A stretch of 64,000 bases of DNA from Bugulina stolonifera (GCA_935421135.1 OW285197.1:8120223-8184222); one strand, 5' to 3'; shown: positions 24,899 to 36,695, counted from the first letter of the stretch. The notes: generated by a model not told the origin, from the sequence alone. A program made the numbers and translations.

Positions 24899-25715
24899 TT
24901 AACTGCATGAAATAACTGGAAGGGAGTAGCATTCACCATCTTCTCCATCACACACCCTGATGTATTTAACATTACACCGACTTGTAGGAGAATTATCATC
25001 ATCTCTTCTCTTTCGTTCCTAAACAATGTAGTCCAACTAATATGCGAGTATATTTTTACAAAGTACTACACATACCTAAACAATACTAAAGTGTGACCTA
25101 AGTTGATAGAAATTGTGTATGTTAACAAGATACATACATTATAAGTCTGAGTATATTGCCAAAATAAGTATTGCTAACTGAAACGAACTTGATGGAGTAC
25201 TATCACATAATTTGGGGGTAGCAGTGAAAAGGTAGCTTACATTGTAGTTGATCGACTTTAATATTGAATGAGAAGGATCCATCTTAGTTTGTAATTATAA
25301 GGCATAAGTAAGCCACAGATGAGCGTAGGAGTGTAGGACAAACATTCATTGATAAATAAACAAAGGAATAGACTATTTGAATCAGAAACATGAATAACTG
25401 TACTTAGCACAGGTGTATTTCTTTCTGATTTACAATTTGATCTAAATCAATAGAGCTCACTTCAAAGCGCTAACTCCATACAGAGATCATGAGAATACCA
25501 GTTCTGTCTCAACTCATTATTGTAATACTTACCAGAATTTTGCTATTGACCAAGTTTTCCATGCATGGAGTCATGTTTATCTTATCTGAGATCCACAGCC
25601 ATGTGATGAAACAAGATTGACCAATGAGGAGGAGGGTTACAATTACTGCAAAGTACTTGATAAATACAGATGATCTTCTCTGATGTCTAGGTTTGGGATC
25701 TTCTACCAACTTCAT
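24899..25715 (-). CDS. Four-Cys membrane-anchored peptide precursor, copy 2
   Basis: The family is not recognised. Exon 1 is 25715-25533 (183 nt, 61 codons), with donor ATTCTG|GTAAGTATT. Exon 2 is 25018-24899, with acceptor TTGTTTAG|GAA and stop TAA. Both junctions are phase 0, giving a 100-aa product. Residues 1-16 are basic (MKLVEDPKPRHQRRSS). Residues 17-38 form one membrane segment (VFIKYFAVIVTLLLIGQSCF...). The positive charge before it predicts a type II orientation with the C-terminus outside. Exon 2 opens with ERKRR, a furin-type RxKR site. About 34 residues follow with four cysteines, C-x7-C-x6-C-x7-C, shared with both other copies, although the residues between differ. I infer a membrane precursor that may release a small disulfide-bonded peptide. 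The start is the only ATG ahead of the membrane segment and is conserved in all three copies. Confidence 0.7.
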
Positions 25716-25739
25716 GTTGACTCTTGTCTTGTCTCACCC

Positions 25740-26130
25740 AATGTGACAGGTTGTTTGGGTTGTGTTTGTATTAATATGATATGTTAGAATATGTTTAATG
25801 TATGAGGTATCAAGGAGTGTAGCCAGATTTACAAGTTTGCCCTATTGACCTTTTGGGTTGACAGACTGTGGTTTTGGTCAGCTAGTACCACACAGTCATG
25901 TATTATGCATCTACAACTCGAATAAGCAGTAAGTCAATCAATTTTGGCTACACAGTTGATATTAGACTGCGGTTCTACGTAGTCGAACTTGGCAAGACTA
26001 CTCAGAGTTTTGTTTTACTAGTGATTAAAGAATTTAGTATCGGAATTTTATAATATAAATGGAAAACTTTGCTCCACGCTTCATGGGTATCCTTGGGTTC
26101 TACATGTGTCATCTACAATCATAGAATTAT
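25740..26130 (-). promoter_or_regulatory. Conserved upstream region of four-Cys gene copy 2
   Basis: Matches the 5' regions of the other copies (CAAGGAGTGTAGCCAGATT, CTTTTGGGTTGACAGACTG, GTCAGCTAGTACCACACAGT). No coding frame is conserved through it, which favours a promoter or UTR role. Confidence 0.4.
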
Positions 26131-26891
26131 CCCATGTAACTGTGTACCTTCCCACTTCCTCTGCTAAAATTGCACACATTTCCAAGTCTATGCTCTATAA
26201 ATATAGCATTTTATATGCATATATTATGATCACTGTTTACCTTATCATTTCTTTCACACTAATCTATCATAGTCCAACATTTCCTTGTTCCTTTTCAACC
26301 GCTTCCAATCACTATAATTAATATACTTCTAGTAAGTATGTAATTATTTTGGTGCCTGACTCTTTTAGCAGGCTTACTTCATGTAGGCATATTATAAATG
26401 TATTATTTTCATATTCAAAGGTGTCAATAAAGACTTGGCCAAGCTCCAATAATGTATGCCGATATATCACATATGCCTCACTGTATCCTACATGTACATG
26501 CTGTTCCATGATTCCTTGCTTGATTGCAGCTACAGGAAATTTTTAAATTACAATTGTATCTGTTTCCTTCACATATACAGAATCATTTACTCTTAAATAC
26601 ATTCATAATAATATACAAGTTGCATTACTGCTGTGTAGCACACAGGAGTGGGCACACAGGAGTGGACACACATGAACCATTCACTAACTTGTAAGTATTG
26701 TTGTACAAGTGCTGTAGTACTGTACAGCTACAATAATCTAATTTTTTATGGTATGTGTGAAGGGCTAAAGTTCAATAGAAATTTCAATTGGTAGATACTG
26801 CATGGTGTGAGAAAACTTGTTAAGATGTTTCAGGGAATTTAGTTTTGCTACATGTATACTAAGACTGCACCATCATTGTTGGGTAACTTAC

Positions 26892-27032
26892 AAGTTCTAT
26901 ATGTAAAATCATTTCCAAAAATTGGCCCCACAACTTTGTAAAATTTGCAAATGACATCACAGTGCAGTGTTGGTAAAAAGATGGCCAATGTTGGATTGTT
27001 GCTTGGGTCCACATACACATTAACACAATCAC
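26892..27032 (-). other. Candidate phase 1-1 exon with Cys-containing peptide
   Basis: 141 nt on the minus strand between the acceptor GAAGTACAG|GT and the donor AGAACTT|GTAAGT. It reads DCVNVYVDPSNNPTLAIF..., then HCDVICKFYKVV... and ends ...NDFTYRT. A symmetric 1-1 exon with cysteines would suit an extracellular module. It recurs in decayed form at 24362-24495. Further along the strand, about 26500-26590, another Cys-rich open segment (ISCSCNQARNHGTACTC) is partly mirrored near 23.96-24.03 kb. I cannot connect these to a full gene; they may belong to a second gene within each duplicated unit. Confidence 0.35.
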
Positions 27033-27220
27033 CTGTACTTCAACCAATAGTGTATATCTTTTTACTACAAGTTGAGAACTGATCATAGGTTTTTTATTAT
27101 GTTATAATTTAAAAAAGTATAATATAGCAAGTATATTCAATAAAGACCATTATAACATTAAAAAGCTTAACCAAATAATCAATCCATCATTGAACAACAA
27201 AGTGTTTCACAGATAAAAAT

Positions 27221-27454
27221 TTAAAGGGGTACTGACAGTTATGTCTTATTCTTTCACCAACTGAATCAGTTTTTATGCTCATTCAATATCTCAGTGAAAG
27301 TTCTGGGAACAGTGGGCAGTTCTGGGTGTTATTCAGGCTTTATTTGATAGAATTGCTAACTTTGAATTAGTTTAATCAAATAAGTCCAGGTTAATGGGCA
27401 TAAACAGCTGAGTCGGATTGTGCAAGAAGAAAATAACTGTCGGCACCCTTTTAA
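27221..27454. mobile_element. TTAA-flanked MITE, 226 bp
   Basis: The element 27225-27450 has inverted ends AGGGGTACTGACAGTTAT and ATAACTGTCGGCACCCTT, with further subterminal match, and is flanked by TTAA on both sides. TTAA target sites are typical of piggyBac and Kolobok elements. No coding capacity. Confidence 0.75.
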
Positions 27455-27655
27455 ATTTTCCCGATTCTTCAAAATATCTGTTTACAATCAAGTATACATA
27501 CTATATTTATGCAGTTGAATCTGCATGCCATTAGGTAAACATTGCTTTGAACTATCCGCACAAAGTAAATGTTTGATAGTTTTAATATGGTAGAAATACG
27601 ATATAATATACCATCCAGTCTACTCGTACACTGCTAGACTAAAGTTGGAAGGATG

Positions 27656-28490
27656 TTAGCACACTATATCTGGAACATTCTGGCATTCAGCAGTTACTGG
27701 GTCACACACTTTCCTAATGATAACGTGACAGCTGATTGGTCCATGAGGACCAGCAGCTCTTCTCTTTCGTTCCTAAAGAATATTCCAAAAATAGACACTG
27801 TATACTGATGTATGTTTCCCAGGTTATGTTTATTATCTGTATATAAACAACATTAATATGACTGTGGTCAGTTAAAGCACAGCGTACTAAAGTGAAATAT
27901 GCATATAAGACTGAGCGATGCCAAAGAATCATTGTTAACTGAAGTGAATTCAATGAAATACTACCATATAAGGTGGGGATAGTAATGATACAGTTACATG
28001 TAGTTTAGTCGGTTGTGTTACATGCATTTATTGAAAGTGATCCGTCTTAGTTTCTAATGCTAAGACATACATGAACATGAACATGTACATTGTAGGTCAG
28101 AAAATCAACATGGGAGACAAATTTTCGTGAGTAAGGCGGGAAATAATACAATATGTAAAACAAAGATATTCTGCTATTTCAATCAGCAGAGGTTCTAGTC
28201 TGATTCTAAAAAGTTGATTCACTCACTTTACAAGTGCTATGTTCATACACAGTGCAAGCACAGCTGTGTGTCAACTCATTATTGTACGTAAAAACTGTAA
28301 TACTCACCAGAACTTTGCTATTGACAAAGTTTTCCATGCATGGAGTCATGCTTATCTTATCTGAGATCCACAGCCATGTGATGAAACAAGATTGACCAAT
28401 GAGCAGGAGGGTTACAATTACTGCAAAGTACTCGATAAATACAGATGATCTTCTCTGATGTCTGGGTTTAGGATCTTCTACCAACTGCAT
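27656..28490 (-). CDS. Four-Cys membrane-anchored peptide precursor, copy 3
   Basis: Third paralog. Exon 1 is 28490-28308 (183 nt), with donor GTTCTG|GTGAGTATT. Exon 2 is 27772-27656 (117 nt), with acceptor TTCTTTAG|GAA and stop TAA right after the last Cys. The product is 99 aa. The N-terminus MQLVEDPKPRHQRRSSVFIE and the membrane segment are almost identical to copy 2. The exposed tail after ERKRR is much more diverged (AAGPHGPISC...), yet the spacing C-x7-C-x6-C-x7-C and the KVCD/RVCD stretch hold. Fast change in the tail with fixed cysteines is what one sees in secreted peptides under changing selection, but three copies are too few to prove it. Function unknown. Confidence 0.7.
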
Positions 28491-28499
28491 GTTGACTCT

Positions 28500-28872
28500 T
28501 GTCTTGCCTCACCCAATGTGTCAGGTTGTTTGGGGTGTGTTTACATTATATTAGTGTGATGTGCTGGAATGCATTACATATGCAATGTATATTTGTATAA
28601 AGGAGCGTAGCTAGATAGAAAAGTTTAGTCTACCTAACCTTTTGTATTGACAGACTGAATTGCTGCTGGCTTTCACTTTGTAGTAACACACAACGTGCAT
28701 TGAGTAATTGCATTCCTAATAAGTCAGTAGATTTAACTACACAATTGATACTTAGCCGCCAGCCATACCCTGTAGTTGGACTTTCCAAGAACCCTCTGAG
28801 TTTTGTCTGATTGGAGGCTAAAGATAGAATTAGGTTAGTGATACATGTATTACAAGTGCTCATATGTACCAC
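28500..28872 (-). promoter_or_regulatory. Conserved upstream region of four-Cys gene copy 3
   Basis: 5' flank sharing AAGGAGCGTAGCTAGAT and TTTTG.ATTGACAGACTG with the other copies, and a further segment reading QTKLRGFLESPTTGYGW on the minus strand. It is more diverged than the regions upstream of copies 1 and 2. Confidence 0.4.
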
Positions 28873-28874
28873 CA

Positions 28875-31010
28875 GTTTCTGTTATATTATTGGTATAAAA
28901 ATGTTGGGAACCAATAATTAGCCAATTAAAAAGCTTTTACAATAGTTCAAGTAACGTAAGCTGAATATCATACAAAACATTGCATAATCATATAAAAGTA
29001 AATACAATATTATTGTTGTATTTGTCTTCTTTAGCTAAACTATCTTGTTGCTTTTACACCACTGAATTCTGCTTAATTATATGCTGATGCAGAATGGTTG
29101 CTGAATGTGTTTTGACAAAGTTAAAATAACAAGCTAAACATAGATAAGATAATTTGTTATAACATTTGCCAGAAAGGAACTAATAAATAATGTGGTATTT
29201 CAACCCATAAACTATTAATAAACATACACCTGCTAGTACTGACATGCCTGTCACCAAGCCAGGCCATCTGGTTTTCAAAGAGGAACTGTCACAAAGTCAT
29301 ACCCTTACATAGCTCTAAGTTAAAATTTTTGTATTTTACATCAAGATGACATGAATACGAAGCATTTATGTACATGTATATACATGTAAGTACATGTAAG
29401 TACGTGTAAGTACATGTATATATAAGTACATGCAAAGCATATAAAATAATTATTATGCTGTTTAATACGTTATGCTTATTTATTACAAAGTACCCGCAGC
29501 ACCAGTACTGTCTAGATCTACTCTCTATAAATATTTGGAGTCGTTCACACCATGTCTAAGAGAAGACAACTTCATTTGTTGTGATACTTGCCCATTTTTA
29601 TTTGAACAAATTCTCTCTTACATTTAACTTTTTATTGCTGGAGTTACAGCGACTTATGAAATTGTTAATCACAGATTTCATATGATTATGCAATGTAATA
29701 ACTCTTATATGAATATAATTATAGCTCTTATACGAATATAATAGCTCTTATATGATTATAATAGCTCTTATTGCGAAGAATTGGTGGTTATGAGAAGCAA
29801 GTGTTTCTGCTGCCCATTTGCAACAATAATATTTACTGAAGAGTTTGTCCATGGATCTAGGACAGGAAGTGGTTATTTCTGTAGCTGTGGCAATGAACTC
29901 TTTTGCACAATAAAACATCCTGAAGTCATTAGACCTTCTATAAATTATAAAATGTATAGTTACATGTAGGCCTAATTGTATTATTTTTGTAAGTTTTTGC
30001 ACACTACCATGTACATACACGTATACATGTTCATGTACATGTACATGTATATACTCTCACACACTCACTGCTGATATACATTGGGGACTGTGATCTTTAC
30101 CTGTATTCAATAGTAATTCCCTACACAATCACTTTCTGGTACCAAACCAGGAAACATGGTATTTTATTTTAATTTTTTATGCTACTGTAAGTTATTATTA
30201 TGCTACTGTGTGGTAAGAGAGAATAACTCTAAATTGCAAACGATAAACTTAATATATGGAATCACTTAATACTAAGATTAGTCCCAATCTCTTTAGCTAC
30301 ATGTATATATGTATATAGCATTCAGCCAAACAATCGCTACATCTAAAACACCTTAGCCATGCCCTTGTCTATTAGTAGATGATTGCTATAATATACATGT
30401 ATTTCATTCCAGTATATAGCATGAAACTAATGGTAATAAAAGAGATAAAACAGTGAGATTCTACCAAATATTATTTTTCTTATAGGAGCTGTCATGATTG
30501 TGATATGATCTACTGCCACCGACAAATTGATTAAACTACATGTACAATGTCCAATCACAGTTTTATTGCAACATCTAGACCTAAATTAACAGGCAGTTTT
30601 AAGTGAAATGTATGAATAATTTGTAGATCTTAGTGATACATGAGTTTCTGAGGTTTATTAAAATAATGTGTTGGCTACATGCATGGAAGCAACAGAGTAA
30701 TAACATAGGATACAATGTTAATTTGATCATCAAGCTAGCTAGAACTACATGTACAACATAGACATACATGTATATTACAAAACTTTTAATTGCTAGGTAT
30801 TGCCATCCTTGAGCCAGGGGCAGTCTGTTGCCTCATGGATCTATTTGGTTTTGAGTAAAAATACATTCAACTAATGGCACTCTAAGGAAGAGTAAATATT
30901 TTACTAAAGAAATTTAAAAATACCTATTCAGCAAAATCACATGATTGTAAGCCAATTGTTACAAAAGTGCTCTACAGTTGTTCTTACCAGCTAACCAGGA
31001 AAGTTAAAGA
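28875..31010. other. Intergenic stretch with microsatellite-like motifs
   Basis: No supported gene. It contains a run of TACATGTA/AAGTACATGT units at 29365-29430 and a four-fold ~22-bp tandem repeat at 29697-29775 (unit AGCTCTTATATGAATATAAT). Many other TACATGTA palindromes are scattered through it. Confidence 0.6.
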
Positions 31011-31013
31011 CTC

Positions 31014-34000
31014 TCAGCTGCCGAATGCAGGGTCTTCATAGACAATCTCAAACCTATCTCCCACAATATTGTATCTACTATCCGAATAGCTTCTAAAATT
31101 TATTTGAAGGTTCCTTACTGTCCTACGCATCAGCTTTTCTACAACTGGTGATGGTACAATATCTGTCTGACTGTCCTTGGCTAGAGTGGTTACGTATGCA
31201 TATTGAGTTTTCAGCGTATTGTGAAATTCTTTTGGCTGTTTGCCAAGATCTATTACTTTCCTCCGATACACTGTCTTATATTCCTTGATCATATCCTGTG
31301 AGAACGTAAAGGGAGATGGAATAATGTTATGGTGTTACTTAGACAAGTTTTCGCCAGATTGATTGCATACATTGGAGGTGCATAGAAGGCATGCATGAAG
31401 GTTATTTGCAGAAACCAGGGTGAACTACACTATAGGTTTGTTCTATGGTAAACACTAACATTTGCTAACAGTTGGTTTTCATAATACTTGTATACATTTT
31501 TGTACACATTTGTATACATTTTTTGTTAGCAGTCCTGTTATCAGTACAATGATATGTGGCCACATACATGTGCACTGCGTACCTGTACATGTGCAGTCTG
31601 AGTTTTGAATGAAGCTAACTGCCTATCTCTAGTAAAGGTATTCCAGTTTTCTTGTCAAATTTGTGTTAATAAAGGAAACACTGAATAATGAACATTTTGA
31701 GGCTATGAAATTGTAGGTAGAATAAAGACCAAAGAAGTAATCCAGCAACCATCATTAATGAGCCTACCTCTCGACGGACTGGAGCTATTTTCCTCCCAAT
31801 AAATGCTGCAGCTAATTCTGCTTGGAAAGTGAACTGGTACAGATTAGCTGATACATTGTTGAGTCCGATATAGTAGAGACTGGGGTGGTTTATATCCACC
31901 ATCATTCTGTAGATGTTGGTCACATGGTTGTCTACTATCACTGGTCTACATCTCACACTCAGGAAGGGAAAATCATATCTAGAAAAGTACATAAACGGTA
32001 GAGTGAATACTATAATTTCGTCAAATGCAACCTTGCTTTTTACTTGGCCCAATAAAAGACAGACCAACATGTTCATGAGTGAAAGATTCTTCAGGTACCT
32101 GTATCCAGTAGCCAGCAGAATTATGTCACTTTGGATGACTCTTCCATCTGTTAATGTGATATCCTCACCGTTTATCTTTGATATATCTGAAACTCTCTCA
32201 GCGTTCTCAGGCAAAGGAGAGATCAGGGATGCATTGTGATGCATGTGGTAGATCTGTCATCAAGATAAAATGAGACAAACAAGAGAACTAAACAAATACA
32301 TGGAGGTTGCAGCTTATTAACGCGTTAGCATACAGCATTCAAGTCAACTGTTCACATTAAGTAAGTAGCATGTGTCACAGCCAAGACGGGTGAGAATAAC
32401 ACAGCCTACAGTAATTGTCAATTGCAATGTAACACTGAGAGAAAGATTTTAAGTGAATTCCAAAAAGAATTTAGGATGGGACTAAACACTATATTGCATA
32501 AACGTAAGGAATTGTGAGCGCGGATAACTGTAGCAAGTTGAAATGCGTATTTTAACTCTTAATGAAATTTCATGGGCACTCATAAGATGATATTGATCGT
32601 AATTAGAAATACCCGTCAAGATAACATAATTGTAAAAGTAGTTTGTCCGAACTGCATGTCCAGAGTTCTAATACGGTAGCATAATTATATATTATTATAT
32701 TTATTTAACTTGTTAGCAAAGGATTCCAGAAGGAATACAAAGTCTATGCCGGAATAACTTCCTCCCACAATAACCACTCTCTTGTCTTTATAGTAGTCAG
32801 AGTTCTGGTAGTAAAGGCTGTGAATTATCTCCCCTGTGAATGTTTTCGTCCCTTTTATTTCAGGCATGAGTGGCTTCCAATGATGTCTAAAAAAAAACGG
32901 TAAAGGGATATTTCGAAAAAGACAGTTCGAAACAAGACGTTTCACAACCGGACAGTTCTAAACCGGTCAGTTCGAAACTGTGTATATTAAATTTAGAAGA
33001 ACAAAACTCACAGATATAATTAATTTTAGTTAATTAATTTAATTAATTGAACAAAAAAATAACATTAAAAATAAGAATTAGTTAAAATCTAGTGGTTGGG
33101 GTTTGGGGTTAGGCGCTTCGAACTGTATAGTGTTGAACTGTCCACTTTCGAAACGTCCTGTTTCGAACTGTCTTTTTCAAACAGTCACACATTCAGAAAT
33201 AGCAGAGGTTTAGTCAGAATCATGCTGTAAAGGCTTTAACTACCAGTATCCTGTCTGTCTTGATGTAGGATGTAAGTGTCACAAATACGTTTTTTTGCAC
33301 AAAATACATCCAGAAATAAATTAACAGATTGATGTAACTTGACCTTTCGAACGTCCAAGCTGAAAATTGAATGATATTTTTGGTAGCAAACATTTGAGTT
33401 TTGCAAATAAATTAGTATCCACTATTGTCATAAATATTGTAATGGTTTCTGGTATTTCGTGCGGTCGTCCTTGGACGACTACCGACCCAAAACTGAAGTG
33501 CCTATGAGTGGTGCTAGGCCTTCTCATTACATGAAAGATCGAGCGGTCTCAGTAGCCCAATAACTACCAGAGACGACCCATCTGGTCCCAAGTCTGACCT
33601 TCAGACTGTACGTTGAAAGAGAGTGATCCGACCTAGTAGGCGGTTCGCTAAGCGAATGACCTGACAAAAGGAAGTGAAAGTCTCTGTATCAAGTATAGAT
33701 GTGTCTTTATTGAAAGCCAAGTGAAGACTGAGACAATGAACAGTGAAACAATGCCCTTTATATAGTATAAGGACTTCCGCCTGACGTAGTGTCGGGGAAA
33801 AGACGACATAGGGTCGTCCGGAAGTTGCGCAACAACATGGCCACCGGAAGCCCGACGGCCGACCCAAAATGGGTCGGGTTATACAAAAGTTGCTTATAAT
33901 GATCCAATTCATGTACAAAATAAATATCAGGTAATTCTGAGAGGTCGGGCCTCTGTACATGGGTATAAAAGGCACTAAAAGACTTAGTAATAAGTATACA

Positions 34001-36199
34001 AGTATATACAATAATATAGAGGTCACATAAGGTAGAATGCAAGCAAGTATATACATGTAAGCACACATAATAATGAGTGTCAGGTGTAAGAGACGACTGT
34101 GCGTACCATTACAATATTAATTAGTATCTACCCTTTGCAGACCATCACAGCATCAAACTGTTTCGTTGTCATAGCTCCGGTTTCCTCATTTCTTGCAATC
34201 ACATACCATCTCTCTGTACCATTCTCTGTGGTAAATGAATCCAATTCCAGGACTTTATGGCGAAACTGGAAGGAAAGTAGTAAATACATGTACATGTAGC
34301 CACGTGCAGCTGAAAGGATAATAATTATGCTGCCATTACATATGCAAACAATAAGCATTTTAGAATATTCCACATTGATTAGAAACCTCAGGAAAAATTA
34401 GAAACTAGAAACTAGAAAACTGGAAATTAGAAACTTTGGTGAAATTTAGGCACCGATAGTAGATAAGTTCACCGGTTGATTGCAGTACATGTTCAGGGAC
34501 TTTTCTTAGTTTCAAAACAGCTATGCAGCATGGTGACTTATTAAGACATCGACTAAGAAGTGTAACAATAAACAACTTCTTTCTGACGAGCCAATGTTGG
34601 GTTAGTTACAAAATAGGTGAACATTTTATAAATATCCCTAAATCTGCATTCATCCGTTTGCTTTATTCATGCTTTTGTTGTCTCTTGTACTGAGATTAAC
34701 ATTGACATTCATGCAAGTTATACACATGTATATATGTGGTATTAGCATTGATAATGCTGTAGGATTTTACACTGTGCTACTTCACTTGGTGTCTTTGATT
34801 ATTACCCATGCCAGTTATCACTGTTAACTAGCCACTTTACACTTTTCATTATATTATTGTTTTATCCGGCTGGGTAGCTGATGTGCCGCCGTACAGCATA
34901 CAGCCTGGAGTAACAGAAGAGAGAGAGAGAGCCAGAACTGCCTGATGAAGCGGAGGGGGGCTAGGAGAAGGCGACGCAAGTTTAATTGTAATATTTGCTC
35001 TCGCATATAATGATGGGTTGTGTTCATGTACTGTGGCACAGGCATTTTGCAGGAATTCTGTGAGAAGTTGTGCTTCATTGCATTAGGGAGACAACTCCAA
35101 GTCCATAGCTCAAGTTCCAACACTAATAAAGTAGGTGAGGGTCGAGGGCGTATGGCTACCCCTATGCCCGGCAGCGATGCTTGCGAACCCGGTCCTAAGT
35201 TCCTAGCACCACCCGAAGCCGAGATCCTAACCGGCAGCATTGCAACATTATATAAATCGTCCCAAATTTTGACCCCAAATCTGACTAGAGGATGGCAGAC
35301 CGCCAACTGCGGACCACAGACCATTTCATCTTTTGTTATATAATGCAACATACAGTGTAGCTCACATGCATGTTTCTCTCTCATTTTCAGAATAAAGACC
35401 ATTTCAAATTTCTCCACTTCTGCACCTAACTCCCCATTTGGATGTGATAAGATAACAAATACCTGGATGTACTGATGCATGCTGTGTTGTGTAGCATAGT
35501 TTTCTAAGTATTCTATGACTTTATCATGAGGAACAAACTCTTTATCTGCATTAGCATAAAGTGCGTCAGCAAATCCAAAGATGTCTTTGTATGTATTAGT
35601 TCTGCAACAGTGAAAAACAAAGTGACTGCAGACGTCTGTAATAATTTTAGTGATTAATGCCCATCCATTATTCAAATACTTACAGGTCATCTGCACTAAG
35701 GTAAAGGTATCTTCACCATGTTGACAACATCTACATGTATATGCATGTACAATGTACTTGTTAAACAAACTGCTCGTAGGCCTGTGAAATCCAACAAAAA
35801 TGTGTGAATGCTCAAAAGTACAGTTGGGAATAGATATTTGGCAAAGTAAAAATACAGTTAAAAAGCTGACGCTCAAATCACCGAATCAAATGGACTTTTT
35901 AAGCAACAGTTTTTCGAATTAGGTAACAATAACCAGTAGGCTACAGCTTTCCAGAAGGTGTATATTATTAGAATATATTATGCATGTACATGTACATTTT
36001 GTATAAGATATTTCTACTGCACATACCTCATTTTGTCGTACATTGCTGACATCTTGTAAGGATCTCTGTTTACCCATAATCCACCAACTCTGTTACTCAC
36101 TTCATAAACTGTGATGTTTACTTTATCTTTATACTTGATGACAGATCTTATAGATGCCAGTCCTGAAGGACCAGCTCCTATTACTACAACTTCCTTCAT
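31014..36199 (-). CDS. Flavin-containing monooxygenase 1, exon 4 splice donor lost
   Basis: FMO family: FAD- and NADPH-dependent oxygenation of soft nucleophiles. Seven exons: 36199-36027, 35601-35463, 34265-34132, 32886-32709, 32253-32099, 31978-31768 and 31295-31014 (1272 nt, 423 aa if joined as in the neighbour). Motifs: FAD site VVVIGAGPSGLAS at residues 4-16; FMO signature FTGEIIHSLYY (F-x-G-x3-H-x3-Y); NADPH-site region VVIVGGSYSGID; late ATGYR motif LLATGYR. Exon lengths equal those of FMO2 in exons 1-6. Oddities: after exon 4 the sequence is AAG|TTAAAT, where FMO2 has AAG|GTACAT, so the GT donor is missing. The preceding intron carries a solo LTR and a MITE. Correct splicing would need a non-canonical site, otherwise the frame breaks. 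It may be a young pseudogene or alternatively spliced. An AG acceptor 19 nt before the ATG suggests a 5' UTR intron. Confidence 0.85.
32912..33184. mobile_element. MITE with ~48-bp inverted ends in FMO1 intron 3
   Basis: The left end TTTCGAAAAAGACAGTTCGA and right end (complement TTTGAAAAAGACAGTTCGAA) continue as inverted repeats through AACAAGACGTTTC and GGACAGTTC. The short core is AT-rich. No coding frame and no clear target duplication. The left end lies about 26 bp from the exon 4 acceptor of FMO1. Confidence 0.75.
33434..34117 (-). mobile_element. Solo LTR, family 1, with ATAT target duplication
   Basis: The LTR spans 33438-34113 (676 bp), begins TGTAATGG and ends CCATTACA, the TG...CA termini of an LTR, with 4-bp direct repeats ATAT on both sides. 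On the minus strand it has a TATA box (TATATAAAGGG, about 33760) followed about 45 bp later by CAATAAAG (about 33700), the order expected of U3-R-U5. Internal GC-rich motifs include CAACATGGCCACCGGAAG. No internal retrotransposon sequence is attached. A 4-bp ATAT target is known for some Gypsy elements. It ends 17 bp downstream of the exon 3 donor of FMO1. Confidence 0.85.
35130..35250 (-). mobile_element. Possible tRNA-derived SINE fragment in FMO1 intron 2
   Basis: A GC-rich island within the intron. On the minus strand CCGGTTAGGATCTCGGCTTC resembles the A-box region of a tRNA (GTTAGGATnCGG as in tRNA-Glu), and GGACCGGGTTCGCAAGC resembles a B box about 45 nt on. The 3' tail is not identified. 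Tentative. Confidence 0.35.
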
Positions 36200-36695
36200 G
36201 ATTTGAGCCAAATGGCTGCAGTGGAGAAAAATTGTGTGAATGACTAACACTGAGCTAGTGGAAAGTTCGAAACTAGTATTTGTATGGTCATCTATATAAA
36301 TAACTCACTCTTCTGTAACAGTGGTGGATTGCAAACATTGTGAAAGGGGGTAGTGATCTACTGAATTTAATTAAGCTTCTTTCAATTTATGCACCACTAT
36401 CAGTCTGTTGTTTGTTTGTATACTATTGCATTGTAGTCAGTTTACACAGACAGACTGTACTTTATCTTATGGAGTTTTTTTCTTAGAAAAACAGTACTAG
36501 ATAGGGGTCAGGGTTTGCCTTAAAAGTTTCCAACAATGATGCATTGATAGGCTTAGTGGTCAGCTAAATTAATGGACCCTTGATATCCCTTGATACAGAA
36601 AGCAAAGAGCACAGTTATCTATTGTCAAGGCTGTCGCATCAATCACATGCCTTACATATTATAAATAATAGCAGGCTGCATGATACTGTATGTAT

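Noticed and set aside
26318..26546. 63- and 65-aa overlapping frames on both strands
   Set aside because: Not conserved in the homologous segment at 20.3-20.6 kb; probably chance.
33601..34068. 155- and 102-aa minus-strand frames
   Set aside because: They lie entirely inside the solo LTR and show no retroviral or other domain.
33438..34113. DNA-transposon (MITE) reading of the TGTAATGG...CCATTACA elements
   Set aside because: The inverted termini are only about 8-10 bp, and the internal TATA box then AATAAA on one strand with TG...CA ends fits a solo LTR better.
34854..35876. 340-aa minus-strand frame
   Set aside because: It reads through FMO1 exon 2 into flanking introns and a possible SINE; only 35463-35601 is coding.
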